Shown here in pieces: positions 31,449-42,611 of a stretch of DNA of 64,000 nucleotides. Position numbers and translations under genes: made by a program. Below the pieces are notes generated by a model that was not told the DNA's origin, did not search any database, and was given only the letters and a program-made list of their open reading frames with translations. Every line of letters starts with the position of its first letter. The first letter of the stretch is position 1. Origin of the DNA: Candidatus Thioglobus pontius (GTDB lineage: Bacteria; Pseudomonadota; Gammaproteobacteria; PS1; Pseudothioglobaceae); NCBI GenBank assembly GCA_014384345.1, contig JACNGB010000049.1, positions 1 to 64,000 of the forward strand, written 5' to 3'.

Positions 31449-32392
31449 AATTTTGCGTCTAGCTTAGTCAGAAAATCTTCGCTCAAATTGACTTCAACAT
31501 GTAAATACCACATACGGTCATTAGCGAACTCACTACATTTTACACAATCCTTTGCCGTCATAATAATCGGATGCTCGTCATCAAATGCCAAATCCTTATC
31601 CACATAAGGGTGATGATCTTTAAATTCATGGCGATACAAAATAGCGCAAAGATGTTTAATAACATCAAAAAACCTTTGTGGATGGCCAATACCGGCCACA
31701 CCATGACACACCTTTTTAATGAAAAAATCTAGCGGCTGTTGCTCACCTGTTAATACATTGACAAAAAATTTAGGCTCTAATCTTGCGGTAATTTCACCTG
31801 CTTGTATTGCGCCATTATTGATCACAAAATCCACCTCATTAAGTCGTGATTGTGACTCCCTGAGTGGTCCAGCCGGCAAGAAAAATCCATTGCCAAATCG
31901 ACGTCTACCATCAACCACTGCTATCTCAACATCCCTACCCATGGCGTAATGCTGTAAGCCATCATCACTAACAACAACGTCTGGCTGATGCTGCTCAATA
32001 AGATCATAAACCGCCTTGGAGCGATCCTTATTAACCATTACAGGCGCGCCTGTTTGCGTGACAATCAACAAGGGTTCGTCACCTGATAAGATGGCGTTCG
32101 TATCAACATCCACCAGCAAACTACCAGACACATGTGAACCGCCATAACCTCTAGATACCACACCTACTCGCTTTCCTTGTTGTTGAAAATGCTTGACCAG
32201 TTTAATAACAATTGGTGTCTTGCCACTACCGCCAACGGTAATATTACCCACTACCACGACGGGAACCTTAAATTGATTAGTCGTAAAAACCCCAATTCGA
32301 TAGAGCATTCTACGCAAGCTACTTAATGCATAAAAAACACCGGAGATCGGCAACAGTAAATAATTAACAACCCCCCGAGTATTTAAATCCAT
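31445..32392 (-). CDS. lpxK: Tetraacyldisaccharide 4'-kinase
   Basis: [69 protein letters not shown]. Confidence 0.94.
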   Translation of the reverse strand: MDLNTRGVVNYLLLPISGVFYALSSLRRMLYRIGVFTTNQFKVPVVVVGNITVGGSGKTPIVIKLVKHFQQQGKRVGVVSRGYGGSHVSGSLLVDVDTNAILSGDEPLLIVTQTGAPVMVNKDRSKAVYDLIEQHQPDVVVSDDGLQHYAMGRDVEIAVVDGRRRFGNGFFLPAGPLRESQSRLNEVDFVINNGAIQAGEITARLEPKFFVNVLTGEQQPLDFFIKKVCHGVAGIGHPQRFFDVIKHLCAILYRHEFKDHHPYVDKDLAFDDEHPIIMTAKDCVKCSEFANDRMWYLHVEVNLSEDFLTKLDAKL

Positions 32393-32398
32393 TTAGAT

Positions 32399-32830
32399 TT
32401 ATTTAAAACACTCATTTGAATTTTCAAATTTCTTCTCGGTAAATCTTAAAAATCCTGCGGCAATGGTTAATATCAAAATTGCAACAACCATAATTAACAC
32501 ATTGAACTTATCTGCAGAAACTAATTCTTTCATGTCAATGACTAGGAATCTAGTGATGGCTGTGATGGCAATAAAGATTAAGAAAATAACTGGCAGTCGA
32601 TGAGTTTTAAAATAAATACCCGTCATCGCGCCTAATTCTAAATAGATGAATAATAGCAAGATATCTTTAAGTGATGCAAAGCCAGACTCATGTTGCATGA
32701 TGATTAGGTATTCACCAATGGCTGACCAAACAATCGTACCCCCAATAACAAACAAACCGACAACATGAAAAACCTCAATTAAAAAATCTCCCAACTGATC
32801 AATCCGATCTTTTGCTGTTAACTTCTCCAT
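32399..32830 (-). CDS. PsiE-like phosphate-starvation-inducible membrane protein
   Basis: Four TM helices, YLELGAMTGIYFKTHRLPVIFLIFIAITAITRFLVID. Confidence 0.75.
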   Translation of the reverse strand: MEKLTAKDRIDQLGDFLIEVFHVVGLFVIGGTIVWSAIGEYLIIMQHESGFASLKDILLLFIYLELGAMTGIYFKTHRLPVIFLIFIAITAITRFLVIDMKELVSADKFNVLIMVVAILILTIAAGFLRFTEKKFENSNECFK

Positions 32831-32890
32831 TCCCTTCCCCTCATTATTTAGTTATTTACAAAGTGCTAATTATGACAAAATATCAGCACC

Positions 32891-34126
32891 ATGAGTATCG
32901 AATTTGACATTTCTAACCAGTATTTGCGATCAAATCGCAAAAAAGGCTTTGTATCCTTTATTTCTGGCGTGTCAATGATAGGGTTGATTTTAGGTGTGAT
33001 GACACTAGTGACGGTTTTATCGGTCATGAATGGCTTTCATCAGGAGCTTCGAGATCGAGTATTAAGCGCCATATCGCATTCATACATTAGTGATTATGAT
33101 GGCGCTCTATCCAACTGGAAAGCTGCACAAACAACCATCAATCAAACACCTCATGTTATTAACTCTGCCCCTTATATTGAAAAATACGCCCTACTCAACA
33201 CCGCCAGTGGTGCTCAAGGAATTAGCATTCGAGGTGTTATCCCTGAGCTAGAAACACAAACCTCGGTACTATTAGACAATATGAAGCTGGGTGATAGTAA
33301 CCTCACCAAATCTGACATATTGCTCGGATCTGGATTAGCAACACAATTAGGTGTTACGCTTGGCGACAAGGTAACATTGCTCACCCCACAACTTTCCTCA
33401 AGCATTATTGGCGTTCAGCCGCGCTTTAAGCGCTTTAATGTCTCGGGCATATTTGATGCTGGCGTCAATGAGTACGATAACAATTTGGCGTTTATTCAGC
33501 TTCATCAAGCACAAGTGCTTTACTCAATGAAAGATAAGGTGAGTGGCATTCGACTCAAAGTGGATGACCTATTCAATGCCAAGTCTATTACCCAAACAGC
33601 GGTTAAACATTTAGGCGATCATCAATACTACGGCATTGATTGGACACAGCAAAAAGCTAATTTTATTAAAGCGCTAAATCTTGAAAAACAAATGATTGGT
33701 ATTGTTCTGTCACTCATTATTGCTGTTGCTGCCTTTAACATTGTTTCAATGATGGTGATGGTGGTAACCGACAAAACCGCAGATATTGCTATTTTACGTA
33801 CCCTAGGTATGACCCCAAAACGCATTGTTAAAGTGTTTTTCTACCAAGGGCTCACCATTGGTATTATCGGTATTGTGATTGGCTTGATATTAGGTGTATT
33901 GCTGGCTTTAAACATTGAAGCTATTGTGAGTGGTATTGAGGCGTTACTAGGGTTTGAATTCTTTCCAAAAGATGTATTCTATATCAACCGATTCCCTTCT
34001 GACATACAGCTCAACGATATTATCATGATTGCCTTAGGTGCTTTTATATTGGTAATACTCGCCTCTATTTATCCTGCCAAACGTGCTGGCAAAGTGGCGA
34101 TTGCCAAGGTGTTAAATCATGAGTAG
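32891..34126 (+). CDS. LolC/LolE-type lipoprotein-releasing permease (only permease gene at the locus)
   Basis: [71 protein letters not shown]. Confidence 0.9.
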   Translation: MSIEFDISNQYLRSNRKKGFVSFISGVSMIGLILGVMTLVTVLSVMNGFHQELRDRVLSAISHSYISDYDGALSNWKAAQTTINQTPHVINSAPYIEKYALLNTASGAQGISIRGVIPELETQTSVLLDNMKLGDSNLTKSDILLGSGLATQLGVTLGDKVTLLTPQLSSSIIGVQPRFKRFNVSGIFDAGVNEYDNNLAFIQLHQAQVLYSMKDKVSGIRLKVDDLFNAKSITQTAVKHLGDHQYYGIDWTQQKANFIKALNLEKQMIGIVLSLIIAVAAFNIVSMMVMVVTDKTADIAILRTLGMTPKRIVKVFFYQGLTIGIIGIVIGLILGVLLALNIEAIVSGIEALLGFEFFPKDVFYINRFPSDIQLNDIIMIALGAFILVILASIYPAKRAGKVAIAKVLNHE

Positions 34127-34790
34127 TATTATCCACTGCAGAGGTCTCAACTATCGCTATGAGGATGGATCTCAACAAAATCAAATTATCAATAATCTTA
34201 ATCTTGAAGTGCAAGCACAAGAATCAATTGCGATTTTAGGCCAGTCAGGCTGTGGCAAATCCACTTTGCTAAATTTATTGGGTGGCATTGATCGGCCTAG
34301 TAGTGGTCAAGTAATTATTAACAACACAGACCTATCAACCCTAAATGAGACTCAAATTACACAGCTTAGAGCTGACAACTTAGGCTTTGTTTATCAATTT
34401 CACCATTTACTTAAAGATTTCAGCGCGATCAACAATGTCATGATGCCACTGCTCATTCAAGGCATTGATAAAAAATCCGCCCAACAAGCAGCAACAAAAA
34501 TGCTAACCAGTATCGGTCTTGAGCATCGTTACAACCACCTTCCTAGTGAATTATCAGGCGGTGAAAGACAACGCGTTGCTATTGCTAGAGCGCTGATTAC
34601 ACAGCCAAAATGCTTGTTGGCGGATGAGCCAACTGGCAATCTTGATCGTCAAAATGCTGATGAGGTATTGAATTTAATGATTAAACTTAATCAAACGCAC
34701 AATAGCGCCTTGGTTATTGTTACTCACGATGAGCGAATTGCAGAAAAAATGCAACGAGTATTGGTATTGGAAAATGGTCAGTTTAGCTAA
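34119..34790 (+). CDS. lolD: Lipoprotein-releasing ABC transporter ATP-binding protein
   Basis: Walker [39 protein letters not shown]. Confidence 0.92.
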   Translation: MSSIIHCRGLNYRYEDGSQQNQIINNLNLEVQAQESIAILGQSGCGKSTLLNLLGGIDRPSSGQVIINNTDLSTLNETQITQLRADNLGFVYQFHHLLKDFSAINNVMMPLLIQGIDKKSAQQAATKMLTSIGLEHRYNHLPSELSGGERQRVAIARALITQPKCLLADEPTGNLDRQNADEVLNLMIKLNQTHNSALVIVTHDERIAEKMQRVLVLENGQFS

Positions 34791-35151
34791 TGGACGAACT
34801 CTTTCTCGTCAGCACGTTGTTTTCATCAACGTAACATAAAGTTGGCGCAAAATTTTTAACTTCTTCTTCATCATAGCTTGCATAGGAAGCAATAATCAAC
34901 AAGTCGCCAACCGCTGCTTTATGAGCAGCTGCACCGTTAACTGAAATAACCCCGGTATTTTCTTTGCCACGAATGGCGTACGTGGTAAAACGATTACCAT
35001 TTGCAATGTTATAGATTTGAATTTGCTCAAAAGTACCAATGCCGGCTGCATCTAATAACGCACCATCAATTTCACACGAACCTTCATAATCCACCTCAGA
35101 GGCAGTAGCAGTTACTCGATGAAGCTTGGCCTTTAAAAATGTTCTTTGCAT
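34783..35151 (-). CDS. panD: Aspartate 1-decarboxylase
   Basis: [38 protein letters not shown] with the YEGSC self-cleavage site. Confidence 0.95.
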   Translation of the reverse strand: MQRTFLKAKLHRVTATASEVDYEGSCEIDGALLDAAGIGTFEQIQIYNIANGNRFTTYAIRGKENTGVISVNGAAAHKAAVGDLLIIASYASYDEEEVKNFAPTLCYVDENNVLTRKSSSIS

Positions 35152-35256
35152 AATCGTTTATTTTAGATAATTAAAGATGTTCTTTGACAAAAATTACAAG
35201 ATTGATATTTTTATTTTTTACAAGGTAAATTATTTTTACACTGTTAAAACAAAAGA

Positions 35257-36387
35257 TTAGCCTAACAATTGGATCATAATACCTGCTGCAATAGCAGAGC
35301 CAATAACACCCGCCACATTAGGACCCATAGCATGCATTAACAAGAAATTATGCGGATTTGACTCTAGCCCCACTTTGTTAGAGACGCGCGCTGCCATTGG
35401 TACAGCGGACACACCGGCCGAACCAATTAACGGGTTAATTTTATTCTTGCTGAATAGATTCATGGCTTTAGCCATTAACAAGCCACTAGCTGTACCAATC
35501 GCAAATGCAACCATACCTAACAGCAAAATACCCAAGGTTTCTGGTTGCAAGAACTTATCTGCCATAAGCTTTGAACCAACTGCCAAACCTAAGAAGATTG
35601 TTACAATATTGATTAGCGCGTTTTGAGTAGTATCGCTTAAGCGATCAACCACGCCAGATTCTTTCATTAAATTACCAAAGGCAAACATACCCAATAATGG
35701 CGCCGCGTCTGGCAATAGCAACGCAACCAACATTAACAACATAACCGGGAAAATGATTTTTTCTGCTGTTGACACTTCACGCAATTGCACCATTTCAATT
35801 TGGCGTTCTTTTTCAGTGGTTAATGCGCGCATGATTGGCGGCTGAATTAATGGCACTAATGCCATGTATGAATAAGATGCCACAGCAATTGCACCTAATA
35901 ATTCTGGTGCCAGTTTACTAGCCACATAAATACTGGTTGGGCCGTCTGCACCACCAATAATACCAATGGCGGCGGCATCAGTTAAACTGAAATCAAACAC
36001 ACCAGCTGCAGTTAATGCCATAGCGCCAAGTAGTGTTGCAAAAATACCAAATTGTGCCGCTGCACCGAGTAACAAGGTTTTAGGATTAGCCAATAGTGGA
36101 CCAAAATCGGTTAATGCACCAACACCCATAAAAATGATCAACGGAAAAGCGCCTGACTCAATACCGATCACATAAAACAAGTGCAATATGCCATTACCTT
36201 CAGCAATACCCGCACCTGGAATGTTAGCTAAAATCGCACCAAAGCCAATCGGCAATAGCAACAAAGGCTCAAAATTCTTAATAATGGCAAGATACAATAA
36301 CAACATGCCAACTAACAACATGAGCCCCTGACCCCATACCATTTGGTACAGGCCTGTATTAAACCAAAGTGAATTTAACTGTTCCAT
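35257..36387 (-). CDS. oadB: Na+-translocating decarboxylase beta subunit
   Basis: Multi-[25 protein letters not shown]; in cluster with oadA and oadG. Confidence 0.94.
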   Translation of the reverse strand: MEQLNSLWFNTGLYQMVWGQGLMLLVGMLLLYLAIIKNFEPLLLLPIGFGAILANIPGAGIAEGNGILHLFYVIGIESGAFPLIIFMGVGALTDFGPLLANPKTLLLGAAAQFGIFATLLGAMALTAAGVFDFSLTDAAAIGIIGGADGPTSIYVASKLAPELLGAIAVASYSYMALVPLIQPPIMRALTTEKERQIEMVQLREVSTAEKIIFPVMLLMLVALLLPDAAPLLGMFAFGNLMKESGVVDRLSDTTQNALINIVTIFLGLAVGSKLMADKFLQPETLGILLLGMVAFAIGTASGLLMAKAMNLFSKNKINPLIGSAGVSAVPMAARVSNKVGLESNPHNFLLMHAMGPNVAGVIGSAIAAGIMIQLLG

Positions 36388-36403
36388 ATAAAACTCTAAT
36401 TAA

Positions 36404-38233
36404 TTACGCTAATGATAATAACGTTTGACCTACAGTTACCGCATCACCCTCTCTAACACTAATATCTGTTACCACGCCACTTCTGGCCGCCTTAATTTCT
36501 GTTTCCATCTTCATAGCTTCAAGAATAACTAATACATCACCCTCATTCACTTTTTGATTGGCAGAAACCATAATTTTCCAAATATTTCCAGACAATGGCG
36601 CACCAATTGCTTCGCCACCTGTAGCTGGCGCCTCACTGACGATTTCTTTTTGCGCAGTAGGTGCTGCAACAGGCTCGGCAGAAGCAGGCTGCATAGAAGT
36701 AATATCACCACCTGCTGACACATCAACCGTATAAGAATTACCCTTGAATGACACAGTGTAAGTACCTTCTTCACTATCTGGTGCTGAGCAATTATCACTC
36801 TCTTGAGGTATAGGCTCAAAGAAACCTGGATTATTACGATTTTCTAAGAATGAAATACCTACTTGCGGGAATAAAGCATAGGTCATTAAATCATCAATCT
36901 TATTAGCAGCTAGCTGAATATTCTTTTCAGCAACAATTTTGTCAAATTCTTGCTCTAGAATATGCATTTCCGGGGCAATATTGTCCGCTGGACGACAAGT
37001 AATTGGTTTTGAGCCCTCTAATACTTTAACTTGCAAAGCTTGATCAACATCAGCTGGCGTAGCGCCATACTCACCTTTTAAAACACCAGCAGATTCTTTA
37101 GTAATAGTTTTATAGCGCTCACCCGTTAATACATTAAGTACTGATTGTGTACCCACAATCTGTGACGTTGGCGTTACTAATGGAATATAGCCTAAATCTT
37201 TTCTAACACGCGGAATTTCGGCTAATACTTCATCCATCTTATCAGCAGCATTTTGCTCACGCAATTGATTTTCCATATTAGTCAGCATGCCACCAGGCAC
37301 TTGGGACAACAAGATGCGTGAATCCACACCCTTTAATGAGCCTTCAAATTTAGCATATTTACAACGAATCGGACGGAAATAGGCATCAATCTCTTCCAAC
37401 TTTTCTAAATCCAATCCAGTCTTTCTAGGGCTGTTTTCTAAAATAGAAACCACTGAATTGGTCGCAGAGTGGCCGTAAGTCATACTCATAGAGCCAATCG
37501 CTGTATCAACACGATCAATGCCCGCTTCAACCGATTTAATAATGGTCGCTGTAGAAAGACCTGTCGTTGCATGTGCGTGCAGCTGAATCGGAATGTCAAT
37601 GGTTTCTTTAAGTTGTTTGACTAAATCATAGGCAACATATGGTTGCAACAAACCAGCCATATCTTTAATACACAAAGAATGTGCGCCCATGTCTTCAATA
37701 CGCTTAGCCATGTCTAGCCAGGTTTGCGTATTATGCACTGGGCTAACTGTGTAAGAAATAGTGCCTTGAGCATGTTGATCTAACTTAACTGCCTGATCTA
37801 CAGCAGTTTTTAGATTTCTAACATCATTCATGGCATCAAAAATTCTAAACACACCGACGCCATTTTCTGCACAACGATCTACAAATTTACGCACCACATC
37901 GTCACTATAGTGACGATAACCTAATAGGTTTTGACCACGCAATAACATTTGTTGTGGGGTGTTTGGCATTACCGCTTTAATCTCACGAATGCGGTCCCAC
38001 GGATCTTCGCCTAAATAGCGAATACATGAATCAAACGTCGCACCGCCCCATGATTCTACAGACCAGTAGCCAATTTTGTCTAGCTTGTCAGCAATCGGCA
38101 ACATGTCGTCAATGCGCATGCGGGTTGCAAAAAGGGATTGGTGTGCATCTCTGAAAACAAGCTCAGTAATTTCTACTTTTTTGCCTTCAGTATTGGTTGA
38201 TTTTTTAGTCATATTCCTTAAAAAATTTAGCAT
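36404..38233 (-). CDS. oadA: Oxaloacetate decarboxylase alpha subunit
   Basis: TELVFRDAHQSLFATRMR; C-terminal biotinyl domain ILEAMKMETEIKA. Confidence 0.95.
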   Translation of the reverse strand: MLNFLRNMTKKSTNTEGKKVEITELVFRDAHQSLFATRMRIDDMLPIADKLDKIGYWSVESWGGATFDSCIRYLGEDPWDRIREIKAVMPNTPQQMLLRGQNLLGYRHYSDDVVRKFVDRCAENGVGVFRIFDAMNDVRNLKTAVDQAVKLDQHAQGTISYTVSPVHNTQTWLDMAKRIEDMGAHSLCIKDMAGLLQPYVAYDLVKQLKETIDIPIQLHAHATTGLSTATIIKSVEAGIDRVDTAIGSMSMTYGHSATNSVVSILENSPRKTGLDLEKLEEIDAYFRPIRCKYAKFEGSLKGVDSRILLSQVPGGMLTNMENQLREQNAADKMDEVLAEIPRVRKDLGYIPLVTPTSQIVGTQSVLNVLTGERYKTITKESAGVLKGEYGATPADVDQALQVKVLEGSKPITCRPADNIAPEMHILEQEFDKIVAEKNIQLAANKIDDLMTYALFPQVGISFLENRNNPGFFEPIPQESDNCSAPDSEEGTYTVSFKGNSYTVDVSAGGDITSMQPASAEPVAAPTAQKEIVSEAPATGGEAIGAPLSGNIWKIMVSANQKVNEGDVLVILEAMKMETEIKAARSGVVTDISVREGDAVTVGQTLLSLA

Positions 38234-38238
38234 GATCC

Positions 38239-38484
38239 TTATGCTCCCCTATGCATCTTGATTGCCTGTTCAATCACAAATTTTGTCTCCTCGTCAATCT
38301 CTTGTTCGAGGGTTGTTGTGCTGTTATCTTGCTCAGATTCATTAGTTGATTTGACCTGAAGCTTTTGAATAATAGCTGACATTGACTTAGTTACAAAAAC
38401 CAACAACGTCAAAAACAAGAAAACAAAGCCCATACCAAACATGGTTAGGTTTAAAGCTTGTGCTAATAAGTCTGCTTGTTCCAT
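38239..38484 (-). CDS. oadG: Oxaloacetate decarboxylase gamma-like subunit
   Basis: Single TM small protein MEQADLLAQALNLTMFGMGFVFLFLTLLVF immediately upstream of oadA. Confidence 0.85.
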   Translation of the reverse strand: MEQADLLAQALNLTMFGMGFVFLFLTLLVFVTKSMSAIIQKLQVKSTNESEQDNSTTTLEQEIDEETKFVIEQAIKMHRGA

Positions 38485-38505
38485 ACTATTACTCTTTTAT
38501 TAATT

Positions 38506-38590
38506 TGGTACCGATGGACGGGGTCGAACCGTCACTCCGTGAGGAACCGGATTTTGAATCCGGCGTGTCTACCAATTCCACCACATCGGC
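38506..38590 (-). tRNA. tRNA-Leu (anticodon CAA), CCA encoded
   Basis: Reverse complement: gccgatgtggtggaattggtagacacgccggattCAAaatccggt...cggttcgaccccgtccatcggtaCCA. Confidence 0.95.
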
Positions 38591-38601
38591 AATAAACTGT
38601 G

Positions 38602-38820
38602 TTACTTGTGTCTAAAAGTAATTCTACCCTTAGTTAAATCATACGGTGTCATCTCAACGGTTACTTTGTCACCTGGAAGAATTCGAATATAGTGTTTACG
38701 AATCTTGCCCGAGATATGCGCCAGAACACTATGGCCATTTTCCAATTCAACCGTAAAAGTTGTATTAGGTAGCTTTTCCTTGACCACGCCTTCTAACTCA
38801 ATGTAATCGCTTTTTGACAT
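38602..38820 (-). CDS. infA: Translation initiation factor IF-1
   Basis: [72 protein letters not shown]. Confidence 0.97.
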   Translation of the reverse strand: MSKSDYIELEGVVKEKLPNTTFTVELENGHSVLAHISGKIRKHYIRILPGDKVTVEMTPYDLTKGRITFRHK

Positions 38821-38955
38821 AAATATTTTTAAATTTAAACTTAGTAAATTGGAACATTTTACCCGAATGTCGCGCCGTTAACAAATAAAGGGAAAGACAC
38901 TTCGAGTTTTTAAATAAGCTATAATTAGCCTATTTTTAGCCAACGTTACAAACAA

Positions 38956-39777
38956 ATGCAGTTAAGTTTTGAATTTTTCCCGCCTAGAACCGAACAAGGT
39001 AAATTAAATCTTAAGCAAGTTCGTCAAGAATTATCTGCCATTAACCCGCATTATTTCTCAACCACTTTCGGCGCTGGCGGCACCACACAAGATGCCACAC
39101 TTGAAACAGTTTTAGATATCCAGGCTAATGACGGCGTATCGGCAGCACCACATCTTTCTTGTATCGATTCGGATAAATCAAATATTTTGGCGCTATTAAA
39201 TCAATACAAGGCTGCTGGCATTAATCGCATCGTTGCACTACGTGGCGACATTCCTTCAGGTGTTCGAGACATTGGCGATTTTCATTACGCCAATGAACTG
39301 GTTACTTTTATTCGTCAAGAATTTAATGATCATTTTCATATTGAAGTAGCAGCCTACCCTGAAATGCATCCGCAAGCAAAAAATATGAATGCCGATATTG
39401 AGCACTTTATCAATAAAGTTAAAGCGGGTGCAGATGGTGCTATTACTCAATATTTTTACAATGCTGATGCCTACTTTCGCTTTGTTGACGAAGTGCAAAA
39501 ACAAGGCGTTGATACGCCAATTACCCCGGGCATTATGCCAATTACCAATTATGATCAGTTGTTGCGATTTTCTAATATGTGTGGCGCCGAAATACCTCGT
39601 TGGATTGAGAAGCGCTTAGCTGCTTTTGGCGATGACAATGAGTCACTAAGCGCTTTTGGCTTTGATGTTGTTGCGCAACTGTGCGACCAATTAAAATCTC
39701 AAGGGATTGATCATTTTCATTTTTATTCAATGAACAAAAGCCAGCCTACTTTACAGCTGGCTCAAACGCTAATTTAA
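38956..39777 (+). CDS. metF: Methylenetetrahydrofolate reductase
   Basis: SFEFFPPRTEQGK, TTFGAGG, ALRGDIP, TQYFYNADAYFRFVD. Confidence 0.95.
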   Translation: MQLSFEFFPPRTEQGKLNLKQVRQELSAINPHYFSTTFGAGGTTQDATLETVLDIQANDGVSAAPHLSCIDSDKSNILALLNQYKAAGINRIVALRGDIPSGVRDIGDFHYANELVTFIRQEFNDHFHIEVAAYPEMHPQAKNMNADIEHFINKVKAGADGAITQYFYNADAYFRFVDEVQKQGVDTPITPGIMPITNYDQLLRFSNMCGAEIPRWIEKRLAAFGDDNESLSAFGFDVVAQLCDQLKSQGIDHFHFYSMNKSQPTLQLAQTLI

Positions 39778-39780
39778 AAA

Positions 39781-40218
39781 CTAGTGCGTCTGCTGATCAA
39801 CCCAACTTTGCAACTCGTTAAGCGGTTGTTTGTCTTGTTGGTGACAACATTTCTCCAATAACTCTAAACGCTCGCCCAGCTCCAAAAACACCAATTGATA
39901 ATGCTTGTTCTTGAGCTCTTCTTTATAAAGTTTAGATTTTAATGAAGCAATAATTGTCATTAATGCTTGCTCATTTTCTTGTTTAATGATGTCAGCTGCG
40001 CCTGCTTTATACATTGCATCAGCCTTAATGCGCTGCATTTTTTGCAAATGTAAATCACGCTCTGAATGTAGGCTATGATTTGGATAAGCCAGGCGAATAC
40101 TGTCCGTGGTTACGTAACCTTCATGGGTTTGCAATTTGCCCGAATTGATTTGCTCTTGAATATTAGCACGGCTTAAGCCTAATCGACGAGCCGCTTGTGA
40201 AACGCTAAGTTTAACCAT
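39781..40218 (-). CDS. Helix-turn-helix domain protein with C-terminal coiled-coil-like region
   Basis: LSVSQAARRLGLSRANIQEQINSGKLQTHEGYVTTDSIRLAYP, then a Lys/Glu/Leu-rich helix. Confidence 0.6.
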   Translation of the reverse strand: MVKLSVSQAARRLGLSRANIQEQINSGKLQTHEGYVTTDSIRLAYPNHSLHSERDLHLQKMQRIKADAMYKAGAADIIKQENEQALMTIIASLKSKLYKEELKNKHYQLVFLELGERLELLEKCCHQQDKQPLNELQSWVDQQTH

Positions 40219-40271
40219 GTTATTCCCTCTCCCCAGAAAAATATCATTTATTACTGACTAAATTAATCAAC

Positions 40272-41009
40272 TTATGATTGTTTGTCAAGTGTATCAATGG
40301 TTGCTAATACATCGACAATTGCTTGATTACCAATATCAGCGGTAACCAATACCTGTAAGAATCCCTTAGATAATGCATATTGACGAATACGTTGACTCAA
40401 TACAATCAGCGGATAAGCTGTTATTTTTTCTAGCTGATTGAGCTGGCTAGCCAACGCTATCAAGCCATCCAAATTTTCATTACTAGTCACGCTAATCACA
40501 CCTTGATCGTTGGCAAGAAATGTTGTTAGTGCTTGCTTATGGACACTTGTTTTCTCGCACACCACTCGATCATACACCTGAGCATATTCAACCTGATTAT
40601 GGTTTTTTTCCAAACCTAATCTTAGCGTTTCACGACCACCCTTACCTCTAAAAATTAAGATATTTTTATGGCGTAACTGCGCAACTGATTTAAGTGCCAA
40701 CAGTGTCTCACTTGAGGCTTTTTCTATAGGAAATCCGTCAACTATGATAGCTTGATCGGTTAAGCGTTTAGCTGTTGCTGAGCCAACTGCATACACAGCC
40801 GAATAGTCTAGCGTGTTTAGTAATTCCAACCCATGATCAACCGCATTGGCACTGATAAAAATCACTGCATCATAATGTGCTCGTTGAACACTTTCCTGTA
40901 GTGTAACAACCTCCAAAGTTGGAAATAATAAAGGCTGCCAACCTTGATTGGCTACCAATACTTCAAGTGATTTAACTTGAGCGAGTGGACGTGTTAATAA
41001 AACATTCAT
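40272..41009 (-). CDS. hemD: Uroporphyrinogen-III synthase
   Basis: MNVLLTRPLAQVKSLEVLVANQGWQPLLFPTLEV, FISANAVDHGL, IFRGKGGRETL. Confidence 0.85.
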   Translation of the reverse strand: MNVLLTRPLAQVKSLEVLVANQGWQPLLFPTLEVVTLQESVQRAHYDAVIFISANAVDHGLELLNTLDYSAVYAVGSATAKRLTDQAIIVDGFPIEKASSETLLALKSVAQLRHKNILIFRGKGGRETLRLGLEKNHNQVEYAQVYDRVVCEKTSVHKQALTTFLANDQGVISVTSNENLDGLIALASQLNQLEKITAYPLIVLSQRIRQYALSKGFLQVLVTADIGNQAIVDVLATIDTLDKQS

Positions 41010-41013
41010 TAAT

Positions 41014-41607
41014 CTAACAGCCTAAAATTTCTGCAATCACTCTAATTTTGTTTAACGCCTCACTTTCAGCATTTTGACAAATAAGAACACTCTGCTTGTT
41101 AATGGTTGAAACCGATTCAATATAATTGCGCATTTGAGCCTCATCCCAGCTTTCACGTGTGTACAAGACCGGGGTGTGATTGTAATACAGCCATTGTCCA
41201 GCCAACGCTTCAACCGACAAAGTACAGACTAATTGTTTGGTCGATTGAAAAGATAATCGATACTCTGCCAATAGCGCCATAATAGCCTGACTAGGTGCCT
41301 GCTCTAATTCACAAAATAAAGTGAAATCCGCTTTATAATCTGACACCGAATCTAACAATGAATTCAGTGTATTGATATCATTGAGCTGCTCATTGGTAAT
41401 GCTCAACACCAATTCAAACACTTCTTCTGAATCACTTAATTCATCAAAAATCAACTCCAAATCTTCTTGGGTATCAATGGGCAGACATAGTGCTTTAAAT
41501 TGGGTTGCGTAATAATCAAAACGCCACTCATTAGGCAAATCATCCGGATAAAAATCATCCACCAAATCAAGGCCACAACGACCAATTAAAAACTCTGTTT
41601 CGTTCAT
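41014..41607 (-). CDS. Hypothetical protein (197 aa)
   Basis: Intact ORF upstream of hemD; family not recognised. Confidence 0.6.
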   Translation of the reverse strand: MNETEFLIGRCGLDLVDDFYPDDLPNEWRFDYYATQFKALCLPIDTQEDLELIFDELSDSEEVFELVLSITNEQLNDINTLNSLLDSVSDYKADFTLFCELEQAPSQAIMALLAEYRLSFQSTKQLVCTLSVEALAGQWLYYNHTPVLYTRESWDEAQMRNYIESVSTINKQSVLICQNAESEALNKIRVIAEILGC

Positions 41608-41657
41608 CTTCTATTGCCTGGGCTTTATAATAAGCAAAAATTTAACAAAAAATCAAT

Positions 41658-42611
41658 ATGCCCGATATTCTACTACCAATTATCGCCTTGCTATCAGGTT
41701 TTGCACTTTTAATTTGGAGTGCGGATGAGTTCACTGATAACGGCGCCAAAATAGCGAATATATTTAATGTTTCACCGCTGATTATCGGTCTGCTTATTTT
41801 TGGTTTTGGTACTTCTGCACCAGAGATGTTGGTGTCTGGATTGGCTGCTATGGATGGCAATACTGGGCTAAGTATTGGTAATGCAGTCGGCTCCAATATT
41901 TTCAATATTGCTTTGGTATTAGGCGTTAGCGCAATCATTGCACCCATTGAAGTACATAAAGATATTTTGAAAAAAGAATGGGTGTTTTTAATGATTGCCA
42001 CCTTATGCGCAGGACTGTTGTTAATGGATCAACAGCTAGATCGCGTAGATGGATTAATTTTACTCACCCTGTTGATATTGTTTTTAACTTACACTTTTAA
42101 AGAGTCTAAAAACTCCTCTCATCATGAGTTTGACGACCTAGCGCAAACGGTTGATAAAAACCAAACCACTAAAGCCTGGTTAATGCTGTTAGTTGGGTTA
42201 ATTGTATTAATATCAAGTGCAAAATTAGTGGTTTGGGGTGGTGTTGAAGTGGCGAAAGCTTTCGGTGTCTCTGATCTCATTATTGGACTAACCGTAGTTG
42301 CCCTAGGCACTAGTCTGCCAGAGCTGGCAGTTTCAATTGCCAGTGTACTTAAAAAACAATTTGAGATGGTGGTGGGCAATGTGATTGGATCAAACCTATT
42401 TAATACCATTGCAGTACTTGCTATTCCTGGCTTAATTCACCCTTCAGACGTACCACTAGAAGTTATGCAGCGTGACTATCCAATCATGCTATTACTCACG
42501 GTCTTGCTGTTTATCGTCTCTTATAAATTTGGCAAAAAGCATATTATTAACCGATTTGAAGGCGGGATTTTAGTGGCTGTGTTTAGCCTATACATGTGGC
42601 AATTGTTTTGA
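41658..42611 (+). CDS. CaCA-family calcium/sodium antiporter (YrbG-like)
   Basis: Two alpha-repeats: GFGTSAPEMLVSGLAAMDGNTGLSIGNAVGSNIFNI and ALGTSLPELAVSIASVLKKQFEMVVGNVIGSNLFN. Confidence 0.93.
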   Translation: MPDILLPIIALLSGFALLIWSADEFTDNGAKIANIFNVSPLIIGLLIFGFGTSAPEMLVSGLAAMDGNTGLSIGNAVGSNIFNIALVLGVSAIIAPIEVHKDILKKEWVFLMIATLCAGLLLMDQQLDRVDGLILLTLLILFLTYTFKESKNSSHHEFDDLAQTVDKNQTTKAWLMLLVGLIVLISSAKLVVWGGVEVAKAFGVSDLIIGLTVVALGTSLPELAVSIASVLKKQFEMVVGNVIGSNLFNTIAVLAIPGLIHPSDVPLEVMQRDYPIMLLLTVLLFIVSYKFGKKHIINRFEGGILVAVFSLYMWQLF

